From positions 1-39,169 of the forward strand of contig JAKLKS010000008.1 of the NCBI GenBank assembly GCA_023150535.1: 39,169 bases of DNA, given 5' to 3'. Shown piece after piece: positions 25,542 to 34,260 of this stretch. A model generated the notes under the pieces. It made no database searches, was not told where the DNA came from, and worked only from the letters and a program-made list of their open reading frames with translations. This DNA is from Planctomycetota bacterium (GTDB taxonomy: Bacteria > Planctomycetota > JAJSAM01 > JAKLKS01). Each line of letters opens with the position of its first letter. Within the stretch, counting starts at the first letter, position 1. The translations under genes were made by a program, and so were the position numbers.

Positions 25542-26629
25542 GCCTCCCCGCATCCCTCCGGATCCTGGCCGTCGCCGAGACCTGGCTCGGCGCCGACGGG
25601 GACGGCTACGTCCGCGCCTTCCGCCGCCTCGGCCACTCCGTGCGCGTGGTGCCCGCGGAGGAGTACGTCCCGGGGCGCTGGCGGGGTGCGGGGCTGCGCG
25701 CCCTCCGGAGGCTCCTGGAGGGGAGCATGGTGCGCGAGTACGAGGAGGCGCTCGTCGCCCAGGCGGCGGCGTTCCGGCCCCACCTCCTGTTCGTCTTCAA
25801 GGGGAAGTACGTGACGCCCGGGGCGGTGGAGAGGGTGCGGCGGACCGGGGCCGTGGCCGTGAACTTCTATCCCGACGTCTCCTTCCTCTCCCACGGCCCG
25901 CTCCTGCCGGGCGCCCTGCCGCTCTACGACTGGGTCTTCACGACCAAGACCTTCGGGCTGGAGGACATGAGGCGGTCCCTCGGCGTGACCCGCTCCTCCT
26001 TCCTGCCCCACGCCGCCGACCCCGACGTCCACCGGCCCGTGGAACCGTCGCCGGAGGAGCGGGAGCGCTACGGATGCGACGTCTCCTTCATCGGGACCTG
26101 GTCCCCCAAGAAGCAGGCCCACCTGGAGGCCCTGGCGGCGGGGCTCGGGGGGCTCCGCCTGAGGATCTTCGGCGCGCAGTGGGAGGGGAAGGGGGCGGTG
26201 CTGGCGCCCTTCATCGAGGGGCACGGCGTGCACGGCCTCGAGTACGCCAAGGCGATCGGGGCCTCCCGGGTGAACCTCTGCATCCTGAGCGAGGCCCGGC
26301 GGGGGGCGTCCAGCGGGGACCGGATCACCTCCCGCACCTTCCACATCCCCGGGGCGGGCGGGTTCCTCCTCCACGAGAGGACCGACGAGTTCCTCGCGCT
26401 CTACCGCGAGGGCGCGGAGTGCGGCGCCTTCGGGAGCCCTGAGGAGATGGCCGGGCAGGTGCGCGCCTGGTGCGGCGACGAACCCCGGCGGGCGGCGGCC
26501 GCGGCCGCGGGGAGGAGGCGCCTCCTGGCCGACGGGCACACCACCGACGCCCGGGTGCGCGCCGTGCTCGCGAAGGTCGAGGAGATCGCACGGGGCGGAC
26601 CCGGGGCCCCGGACGGGAGGATCCCGTGA
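25538..26629 (+). CDS. CgeB-like glycosyltransferase family protein
   Basis: RPHLLFVFKGKYV; AVNFYPDVSFLSH; YDWVFTTKTF; SFIGTWSPKKQAHLEALA; ITSRTFHIPGAGGFLLHERT. Confidence 0.75.
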   Translation: MSLPASLRILAVAETWLGADGDGYVRAFRRLGHSVRVVPAEEYVPGRWRGAGLRALRRLLEGSMVREYEEALVAQAAAFRPHLLFVFKGKYVTPGAVERVRRTGAVAVNFYPDVSFLSHGPLLPGALPLYDWVFTTKTFGLEDMRRSLGVTRSSFLPHAADPDVHRPVEPSPEERERYGCDVSFIGTWSPKKQAHLEALAAGLGGLRLRIFGAQWEGKGAVLAPFIEGHGVHGLEYAKAIGASRVNLCILSEARRGASSGDRITSRTFHIPGAGGFLLHERTDEFLALYREGAECGAFGSPEEMAGQVRAWCGDEPRRAAAAAAGRRRLLADGHTTDARVRAVLAKVEEIARGGPGAPDGRIP

Positions 26630-27396
26630 CGGCGGACGGACGCGGGGCGGGAGGCGCCGGCGACTACCGGCGCCGGATCTTCGAGCGGTACGCGTCCGCC
26701 TTCAAGGGGAACCCCGGTCCCGCGGAGGCGGAGGCCCGGTGCCGCTCCCACGCCGCCGCGCTCGACTCCATGCTCGGTCCCTGGCTGGCCGCGGATCGAC
26801 CCTCCCGGGTCCTGGAGATAGGGTGCGGGGCGGGCGCCTTCCTCTGGTGGGCCCGGTCCCGGGGCATCGGGGAGGTCGCGGGAGTGGACCTGTCGGGGGA
26901 GATGGTGGCCCAGGCCCGCTCCCTCGGGCTGCCCGCGGAGCTCGGCGACGCGCGCTCCTCCCTGGCGGAGCGCCGGGGGCTCGACTGGATCGTGGCCTTC
27001 GACCTCGTGGAGCACTTCCGCCGCGACGAGGTGTTCGAGGTGCTGGAACTCTGCCGCGGCGCCCTGCGGGAGGGCGGGAGGATCCTCCTCTCCACCCCCA
27101 ACGCCGCGGCCTGGCGCCCCGGGCCGGTCGCGGCCGGCGACCTCACCCACGAGACGATCTTCACCCCCTCCACCATCCGCCTGGCGCTGGAACTGGCGGG
27201 TTTCCGGGACGTACGGGTGGCCGAGGTCCCGCCGCCCGTCCACGGTCCGCTCTCCCTGGCCAGGAGGGTCCTCTGGGCCGCCGTCCGGCGGATCCCCTGG
27301 CTCATCGACAGGATCGAGACGGGCGGCGACGGCGGCGGCATCTACACGAGGGTGATGTTCGTGGCGGCGGCCCGGGGGGCGGAGGGAGGACCGTGA
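26626..27396 (+). CDS. SAM-dependent methyltransferase (class I)
   Basis: VLEIGCGAGAFLWWARSRGIGEVAGVDLSGEMV; DWIVAFDLVEHF; GGRILLSTPN. Confidence 0.88.
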   Translation: MTADGRGAGGAGDYRRRIFERYASAFKGNPGPAEAEARCRSHAAALDSMLGPWLAADRPSRVLEIGCGAGAFLWWARSRGIGEVAGVDLSGEMVAQARSLGLPAELGDARSSLAERRGLDWIVAFDLVEHFRRDEVFEVLELCRGALREGGRILLSTPNAAAWRPGPVAAGDLTHETIFTPSTIRLALELAGFRDVRVAEVPPPVHGPLSLARRVLWAAVRRIPWLIDRIETGGDGGGIYTRVMFVAAARGAEGGP

Positions 27397-28613
27397 GCCG
27401 CCCGCGCCTGGCCGTCGTCGTCAGCCACCCCATCCAGTACTTCGCCCCCTGGTACCGGGCCGTCGCGAGGGCGGGGGTGCTGGACCAGCGGGTGTTCTTC
27501 TGCTGCGACTGGGGAACGGAGGGCTACAGGGACCCCGGATTCGGGATCGAGGTGAAGTGGGACATCCCCCTGACCGAGGGCTACGACCACGAGTTCCTCC
27601 CCATCGCCCGCCGGCCCGTCCGGCTGCGGTTCCGCGAGGTGGACAACCCCGCGGTGGGGGAGGCGCTGGACCGTTTCCGGCCCGACGTCGTCCTCGTCTA
27701 CGGCTACGCCCACCGGACCCAGTGGAGGGCGGCCTCCTGGGCGAAGCGGAGGGGCGTGCCGGTCCTGCTCTACTCCGACTCCCACGGCGGCGTCCGACCC
27801 GGGCCTCTCAAGCGCGCCCTGAAGGCCCTCGTCGTCGGCCGCTTCTACTCCATGGTCTCCGGCGCCCTCTCCGTGGGCGAGAACAACGCCGTCTACCATC
27901 TGCGGTACGGGGTCCCCCGGGAACGGCTCTTCCCCTGCGTGCTCCCCGTGGAGACGGCGAGGTTCGAACTGGGGGAGGAGGAGCGGCTCGCGGCGCGGGC
28001 CGCCACGCGCGCCCGGCACGGGATCCCGCCGGAGGCCTTCGTGGTCCTGTTCTCCGGGAAGCTCGCGGAGCACAAGAGGCCGGGGGACCTGCTGGACGCC
28101 TCGTGCCTCCTCGGTCCCGGGATCGTCCGGTTCCTCCTCGTCGGGGAGGGGGCGCTCCGCCCGGCGCTGGAGGCGCGCTGCCGGGAGGCGGGGATCGGTG
28201 GCGTGCACTTCACGGGCTTCGTCAACCAGGCGCAGCTCCCCGCGGTCTACGCGGCGGGGGACCTCCTGGCGGTCCCCTCCTCCATGGACAACCACCCCCT
28301 GGTGATCCCCGAGGCGGGGGCCATGGGGATCCCGGTCCTCCTGAGCGACAGGGTCGGCTCCATCGGGCCGACGGATTCGGCGAGGCCCGGCGTGAACGCC
28401 CTCGTGCACCCCTGCGGGGACGCGGCCGCCATCGCGGCGGCTGTGGAGCGCCTGGCCGGGGACCGGTCCCTGCTCTCCGCCCTGTCGGAAGGGGCCCGCG
28501 AGGTGGTCCGCCACCAGACCCCGGAGAGGGCGGCCGGGTGCCTCGCGGACGCCGTCGCCGCCCTGGCCGGCCGGCGGGCGCCCGCGGCACCGCGGGGGAG
28601 GGGCGGACCGTGA
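27393..28613 (+). CDS. GT4-type glycosyltransferase
   Basis: VVLFSGKLAEHKRPGDLLDA; LLAVPSSMDNHPLVIPEAGAMGIPVLLSD. Confidence 0.85.
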   Translation: MSRPRLAVVVSHPIQYFAPWYRAVARAGVLDQRVFFCCDWGTEGYRDPGFGIEVKWDIPLTEGYDHEFLPIARRPVRLRFREVDNPAVGEALDRFRPDVVLVYGYAHRTQWRAASWAKRRGVPVLLYSDSHGGVRPGPLKRALKALVVGRFYSMVSGALSVGENNAVYHLRYGVPRERLFPCVLPVETARFELGEEERLAARAATRARHGIPPEAFVVLFSGKLAEHKRPGDLLDASCLLGPGIVRFLLVGEGALRPALEARCREAGIGGVHFTGFVNQAQLPAVYAAGDLLAVPSSMDNHPLVIPEAGAMGIPVLLSDRVGSIGPTDSARPGVNALVHPCGDAAAIAAAVERLAGDRSLLSALSEGAREVVRHQTPERAAGCLADAVAALAGRRAPAAPRGRGGP

Positions 28614-30109
28614 TCCCCCTGCTCCGGCGAGTCGCCTTCTTCGCGCTCCTCTGCGGCTGGTTCCTGCTCCTCGGCGGCTACCTGTTCCTCGACCCCGTGC
28701 TCCTCTCGCTGGGGACGTTCCTCGTGGGCGCGGGATACGCGGCGCGGCAGTACACCCACCCCGACCCGGGGAGTTTCGACGCGCCGGCCCTGTACTGCCT
28801 GTTCGCGGGCTTCTGGTTCGGCCTGTCCAACTTCGCGGGGTACGTCTCCAGGGACGGGAGGTTCGAGGACGTCTTCTGGGACTGGCAGTCCGACGACCAC
28901 ATCCCCCTGGGCCAGGCACTGGGCTCCCTGGCGGTGGTCGTGCCGCTGGCCGTCGACGCCGTCTACCGGGGCCTCCGGCGGGGACGGCCGCTCGCCGTCC
29001 CGGGGAACCGCTGGGACCTCTCCTTCGCCCCGGCGCGGGCGGTGGCCGCGGCCCTCCTCCTGGCCGGGGCGACCTGGACCTTCAGGCTGTTCGGCATCGA
29101 CGGGGACGGCCTCGGGACCTTTCAGGTCTTCATGCTCCAGGGCGCCAACGCCGCCATCTTCCTCCTCGTCCTCCTCCTCCTCGACGGGAGCGTCGAACCC
29201 CGCCGCCGGAGGTTCGTCCTCGGGTCCGCCGCCCTGATCCTCCTGGCGGAGATCTACTTCGGGGTCTTCTTCTCCTTCATGAGGGAGAGGACCTTCTGGC
29301 CCCTGTTCTCCCTGGGGATGCCCTTCCTCCTGCGCAGGAGGATCGACCTTCGCACGGGCGTCGCGCTCGCCTGCGCCCTGGCCGCCTTCGCGGTGCTGTT
29401 CCAGGTGCTGGGGGAGACGCGGGGAGCGAGGGTGACGGGAGGGGCCAAGGCGGACCTCCTGGCGCGGGAACTCACCTCCGGCGAGGCGGGGGGGCGGACC
29501 GCCGACAGCATCATCGGACGCGTCGAGGAGGGAGGGGCGAACCTGCTCGCGAGGACCTCGACCTTCAACCAGCTGAGCCAGGTCGTGCGCCTCGCCGAGG
29601 AGGACGGGTTCTACGGGGGGGAGACGCTCTCCTACCTGGCCTACGTCTTCATCCCCCGGTTCGTCTGGCCGGAGAAGCCCCTCGTGGTGACGGGGCGGTG
29701 GTTCGCGGAGAAGATCGGGCGCGGGTACTACCGGACGGGGGGGGAGTTCACCAATTCCGTCAACATCACCCCCGTGGGGGAGTTCTACCTCAACTTCGGC
29801 TGGGCCGGTGCCGTGGCGGGCATGGCCGTCCTGATGCTCCTGCTGCGGGTCCTCTGGGACGCCGCCCGGTTCGTCGATCGCCCCCTCAATCCGGTGGGCC
29901 AGTCCATCGCCCTCCTCGCCCTCCAGGTGTGCGTCTTCACCGGGTCCCACGCCGGGGTGCTCGTGGACCTGTTCACGAAACTCCTCATGCTCCTCCTGGC
30001 CAACGGGGCGCTGGCCCTCCTCGCCGGGCGGGGTTCCAGGGGAGGCTCGACGGTCGTCCCGGTCTCCTCTCCCGTCGGCGGATCACCGGGGGCGGGGAGG
30101 ACGGCCTGA
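28610..30109 (+). CDS. Wzy-like O-antigen/EPS polymerase (multi-pass membrane protein)
   Basis: Multiple TM helices, long soluble loop, PRFVWPEKPLVV ... NSVNITPVGEFYLNFGWAGAVAGM typical of oligosaccharide repeat-unit polymerases. Confidence 0.75.
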   Translation: MIPLLRRVAFFALLCGWFLLLGGYLFLDPVLLSLGTFLVGAGYAARQYTHPDPGSFDAPALYCLFAGFWFGLSNFAGYVSRDGRFEDVFWDWQSDDHIPLGQALGSLAVVVPLAVDAVYRGLRRGRPLAVPGNRWDLSFAPARAVAAALLLAGATWTFRLFGIDGDGLGTFQVFMLQGANAAIFLLVLLLLDGSVEPRRRRFVLGSAALILLAEIYFGVFFSFMRERTFWPLFSLGMPFLLRRRIDLRTGVALACALAAFAVLFQVLGETRGARVTGGAKADLLARELTSGEAGGRTADSIIGRVEEGGANLLARTSTFNQLSQVVRLAEEDGFYGGETLSYLAYVFIPRFVWPEKPLVVTGRWFAEKIGRGYYRTGGEFTNSVNITPVGEFYLNFGWAGAVAGMAVLMLLLRVLWDAARFVDRPLNPVGQSIALLALQVCVFTGSHAGVLVDLFTKLLMLLLANGALALLAGRGSRGGSTVVPVSSPVGGSPGAGRTA

Positions 30110-31188
30110 TCCTCCTCGCGAGCATGGTCACGGGGGTGCCGGACGGCGGGGTTCCGGTCGTGAACAGGCTCATCCTCGACGCCGCGGAGGCGCGGGGGGA
30201 GCCGGTCACGGTCGTCTCCCTCCAGGACCACGGCGCCTCCCCGGCGCCACACTGGTCGGGGCACGGTTTCCACGGATCGGGGGGGAGCCGCCTGCGCTTC
30301 CTCGCCTCGGCGCTGGGAGTCCGGGACCCCGGACGGGCGCTGGTCCTCGCAACGCACGCCGGGCTCGCCCCGGTGGCCAGGGCGGCGGCCATCGTCCGGA
30401 GGGCCCCGCTCCTCCTCTTCCTCCACGGCGTGGAGGCGTGGGGGCAGCAGGGGGTCCTCGACCGGTGGGGCATCGCGGGAAGCCGGGCCCTGGTGACGAA
30501 CTCCCGCTTCACCCTGGAGGAGTTCCGGAGGTCGCACCCGCGGTTCGCCACCCTCCCGGGGGAGGTCTGCCACCTCCCCGCCCGTCCCCTGGGAGGGGTC
30601 GATTCCAGAGGGACTCCGGCTCCCCGTCCTCCCCGGGCGATCGTCGTCGGGAGGCTCTGGGGCCGCGGTCTCCTCAAGGGACAGGCGCAGCTCCTCGATG
30701 CGTGGCCGGGGGTGGTGCGCCGGATCCCGGGCGCCGAACTCTGGATCGTCGGGGAGGGGGATGGACGAGCCGGGCTGGAGGAGAGGGCGCGGGCGCTCGG
30801 CCTGGGCTCCTCCGTCCGGTTCCTGGGCTTCGTCTCCGACGCCGCACTCGACGCCGCCTACCGCTCCTGCGACGTCTACGCCATGCCGAGCAGGGGGGAG
30901 GGGTTCGGCCTCGTGTTCGCGGAGGCCATGGCGAGGGGGCTTCCCTGCATCGCGAGCCGGTTCGACGCGGGTTCGGAGGTCGTCGTCGACGGGGAGACCG
31001 GGATCCACGTGGACCCCGACGACCCCGCGGAGATCCTCGGCTCCCTCCTGCGCCTCCTGGGGGACCGGGAAGCGGCGCGGAGCATGGGGGAGGCGGGCCG
31101 GCGCCGGGCCGGGGAGCACTTCACGGTGGAGCGGTTCCGGTCCCGCCTCGGGGAGATCCTCGCGAAGTACGGTGGAGGTGAGCCCTGA
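30106..31188 (+). CDS. GT4-type glycosyltransferase, proposed CTG start
   Basis: GGGGAGG-ACGGC-CTG; reads (M)ILLASMVTGVPDGGVPVVNR...; AIVVGRLWGRGLLKGQAQLLDAW; CDVYAMPSRGEGFGLVFAEAMARGLP. Confidence 0.82.
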   Translation: MILLASMVTGVPDGGVPVVNRLILDAAEARGEPVTVVSLQDHGASPAPHWSGHGFHGSGGSRLRFLASALGVRDPGRALVLATHAGLAPVARAAAIVRRAPLLLFLHGVEAWGQQGVLDRWGIAGSRALVTNSRFTLEEFRRSHPRFATLPGEVCHLPARPLGGVDSRGTPAPRPPRAIVVGRLWGRGLLKGQAQLLDAWPGVVRRIPGAELWIVGEGDGRAGLEERARALGLGSSVRFLGFVSDAALDAAYRSCDVYAMPSRGEGFGLVFAEAMARGLPCIASRFDAGSEVVVDGETGIHVDPDDPAEILGSLLRLLGDREAARSMGEAGRRRAGEHFTVERFRSRLGEILAKYGGGEP

Positions 31189-32333
31189 CCGCCGTCCGCG
31201 AGGTCCACTACCACGCCCTCGGCGCGAAGGCGGGGGGCGGGCTCACCTATTTCCGGGAGGCGGTTCCGGAGGTGGCCGCCCTCCTCGCGGAGCGCGGCGT
31301 GCGCCTCGTCCTCCTCGTTCCGGGGGGCATGGCCCTCCCCCCCCTGGCCGGGGAGGTCGAGGTCCGCGAGGAGCGCCGTTCCTCGGAGGGGGCCCTCCGC
31401 AGGCTCCACTTCGACCAGGTGGTCCTCCCCTGGAGGCTCCGCGGCCGATCCGACGCCGCCGTCTACGGTTCCGGCTCCCATGTCCCCCTCGGCGGCGCCG
31501 CCCGCCGCGTGGCGCTCCTCCGCAATGCCATCTACTTCGATCCGGCCTTCCTCCTGCGCGAGACCCCGCTCCGCCGCGCCCGGTGGGTCCTGGAGGGCGG
31601 CCTCATCGCCGCCGCCGCGGCCCGCTGCGCCCGCGTCCTCTACCCGACCCGCGCGATGCAGGACCTCGTCGAGGCCCGCCACCCCGCCCTTCGAGGCCGG
31701 GGCGCGGTCGCCCCCTACGGCATCTCCGCCGCGTTCCTCGAGGCCGGCCCGCTCCCGCCGCCCCCGCCGCGGCCCGACGGGCGCGCGACCTTCCTCTGCG
31801 TCATGAACTACACCCTCCAGAAGAACCTCGGCCTCGTGCTCGCGGCCCTCGCCGCGGCGAAGGGGGAGCGGCTCCCCGTGCGCGTCATCGTGACGTCCGA
31901 CCTCCGGTCCGGGCCCGCCGCCTGCTTCGCCGCCGACCGGGCGGCCGTGGAGAGGCACGACCTCGTCGGCACCGGCCACCTCGTCCCCGCGGGGGCGAAG
32001 CACGGGGCGGACCTCCTCGCCGCCTACCGGGAGGCCGACGCCGTCCTCTTCCCCTCCTTCTGCGAGTCCTTCGGCCACCCCCTGGTGGAGGCGATGGCCC
32101 TCGGCCGCCCCGTCCTCGCCTCCGACCTCCCCTTCGCCCGGGAGGCCTGCGGCCCCCACGCCCACTACTTCGATCCCTGGCGGCCGGAGGGGCTCCTCGA
32201 GGCGTGGCGCCGGTGGCCGGGGATCTCCCGGTCGCTCCCCCCGGCGGACCGGGGCGCCCTCGCCGCCCGCTTCTCCTGGAGGGGCCACGCGGAGCGCGTC
32301 GTGGACGCGCTCCTCGGGACGGAGGCGGCCTGA
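31185..32333 (+). CDS. GT4-type glycosyltransferase, proposed CTG start
   Basis: GGAGGTGA SD, then CTG 31185; in-frame TGA at 31179; reads (M)TAVREVHYHALGAKAGGGLTYFREAV...; ADAVLFPSFCESFGHPLVEAMALGRPVLASDLP. Confidence 0.82.
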   Translation: MTAVREVHYHALGAKAGGGLTYFREAVPEVAALLAERGVRLVLLVPGGMALPPLAGEVEVREERRSSEGALRRLHFDQVVLPWRLRGRSDAAVYGSGSHVPLGGAARRVALLRNAIYFDPAFLLRETPLRRARWVLEGGLIAAAAARCARVLYPTRAMQDLVEARHPALRGRGAVAPYGISAAFLEAGPLPPPPPRPDGRATFLCVMNYTLQKNLGLVLAALAAAKGERLPVRVIVTSDLRSGPAACFAADRAAVERHDLVGTGHLVPAGAKHGADLLAAYREADAVLFPSFCESFGHPLVEAMALGRPVLASDLPFAREACGPHAHYFDPWRPEGLLEAWRRWPGISRSLPPADRGALAARFSWRGHAERVVDALLGTEAA

Positions 32334-32334
32334 G

Positions 32335-34260
32335 ATGTGCGGCCTCTGCGGCATCGTCGGCCGGCTCCCCCTCGACCGGATCGGGGCGATGAACTCCCTC
32401 CTCGCCCACCGGGGGCCCGACGACGCGGGGGAGTGGCGCGACCCCGCCGCCGGGGTCGCCCTCGGCCACCGGAGGCTCTCCATCCTCGACCTCCGCCCCG
32501 AGGGGCGCCAGCCCATGGAGAACGAGGACGGCACGCTGCGCCTCGTCTTCAACGGGGAGATCTGGAACCACCTCGCTCTGCGGGCGGAGCTCGAGGGGAA
32601 GGGGCACCGCTTCCGCTCCCGCACCGACACCGAGGTGATCCTCCACCTCTACGAGGAGGAGGGGGCGGAGTGCCCGAGGCGCCTGGACGGGATCTTCGCC
32701 TTCGCCCTCTGGGACGGGCCGCGGCGGCGGCTCCTCCTGGCCCGGGACCACCTGGGGGTCAAGCCCCTCTACTGGGCGGCGCCGCCCGGGGGGATCGTCT
32801 TCGCCTCGGAACTGAAGTCCCTGCTCGTCCACCCGGAGGTCCCGAGGGAGATCGACCCGGAGGCGGTCCTCGCCCACCTCTCCCTCGTCTGGGCCCCCGC
32901 CCCCCGGACGATGCTCCGGTCGGCGCGGAAGCTCGAGCCCGGCCACCGCCTCCTCGCCGACGGGGAGGGCCGCGTCCTCGACCACTCCCCCTTCTGGGAC
33001 GTGCCCTTCGACGGGACCCGGGAGCCGGGGACCTTCGCCGACCACGCGTCCGGCGTCCGGGAGCGCCTCCTCGCGGCGGTCCGGGCCCAGCGCATGGGGG
33101 ACGTGCCCGTGGCGGCCTTCCTGTCGGGGGGCGTGGACTCGACGGCGGTCGTGGCGGCCCTGGCCCGGGATTCCCGCGAACCCGTGGTCGCCTACACCGT
33201 CGGCTTCGGCGAGGGGGCCCGGCCCGACGAGAACCCCGAGGACCTCCCCTGGGCGCGGCTCGCCGCGCGGCACATCGGGGCGGACCTGCGCGAGGTGCGG
33301 GTCGTCCCGGACGTCATGGCCTTCGCGGAGGAGATGGTCTGGCTGCTCGACGAGCCCCTGGCCGATCCCGCCTGCATCAACGTGCTCCTCATCGCCGAGG
33401 CGGCGCGGCGGGACGGGTTCAAGGTCCTCCTCTCGGGGGCCGGCGGGGACGACCTCTTCTCCGGCTACCGCCGCCACTGGGCGCTCTGGACGGAGAGGTT
33501 CTGGTCCTGGATCCCGGGGCCGCTGCGGCGGGCCGCGGGGTCCGGGAGCCGGGTGGCCGGGGGGGGCGGGGCGCTCCGGCGCCGCGCCGGAAAGTATCTA
33601 TCGGGGATACACCTGGAGCCGGCCGAGAGGCTGCTGCACTACTTCCTCTGGGCCGACGGGGACGTGGTGGGGGGGCTGCTGGGGCCGCGCCTGCGGGAGC
33701 CGCTGGGGGGCTCCGACCCCCTCGACGCGCTCCGGGAGTCGCTGCGCCGCATCCCGGGCGAGCCCTCCCGCCTGAACCGGATGCTCTACCTCGAGCAGAA
33801 GCACTTCCTCCCCGACCACAACCTCGCCTACACCGACAAGATGGGCATGGCCCGGGGGGTGGAGGTGCGGGTGCCCCTCCTCGACCGGGAGCTCGTGGAG
33901 TACGCGGCCCGCCTCCCCCCCGGGGACAAGGTGCGCGGCGGCCGGACGAAGGCGGTCCTCAAGGAGGCGGTGCGCCCCCTCGTCCCGGCGGCGATCCTCG
34001 ACCGGCCGAAGACCGGCTTCGGCGCGCCGCTCCGCCGCTGGATCCGGGAGGACCTCCGGGACCTCGTCCGGGAGACCCTCTCGGAGCGGAGCCTCGCCGC
34101 GAGGGGGCTCTTCGATCCGCGGGCGGTGGCCTCCCTCGTGGAGGCCAACGAGCGCCGGGAGGTGGACGCGTCCTACCTCGTCTTCTCGCTGGTCTGCATC
34201 GAGATGTGGCAGCGGCGGTTCCTCGACGGCGGCGGCCCCGCAACGGAGGCGTCCCCATGA
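32335..34260 (+). CDS. asnB: Glutamine-hydrolysing asparagine synthetase, paralog 3
   Basis: MCGLCGIVG, HRGPDDAG, VFNGEIWN, FLSGGVDSTAVVA, LSGAGGDDLFSGY. Confidence 0.93.
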   Translation: MCGLCGIVGRLPLDRIGAMNSLLAHRGPDDAGEWRDPAAGVALGHRRLSILDLRPEGRQPMENEDGTLRLVFNGEIWNHLALRAELEGKGHRFRSRTDTEVILHLYEEEGAECPRRLDGIFAFALWDGPRRRLLLARDHLGVKPLYWAAPPGGIVFASELKSLLVHPEVPREIDPEAVLAHLSLVWAPAPRTMLRSARKLEPGHRLLADGEGRVLDHSPFWDVPFDGTREPGTFADHASGVRERLLAAVRAQRMGDVPVAAFLSGGVDSTAVVAALARDSREPVVAYTVGFGEGARPDENPEDLPWARLAARHIGADLREVRVVPDVMAFAEEMVWLLDEPLADPACINVLLIAEAARRDGFKVLLSGAGGDDLFSGYRRHWALWTERFWSWIPGPLRRAAGSGSRVAGGGGALRRRAGKYLSGIHLEPAERLLHYFLWADGDVVGGLLGPRLREPLGGSDPLDALRESLRRIPGEPSRLNRMLYLEQKHFLPDHNLAYTDKMGMARGVEVRVPLLDRELVEYAARLPPGDKVRGGRTKAVLKEAVRPLVPAAILDRPKTGFGAPLRRWIREDLRDLVRETLSERSLAARGLFDPRAVASLVEANERREVDASYLVFSLVCIEMWQRRFLDGGGPATEASP

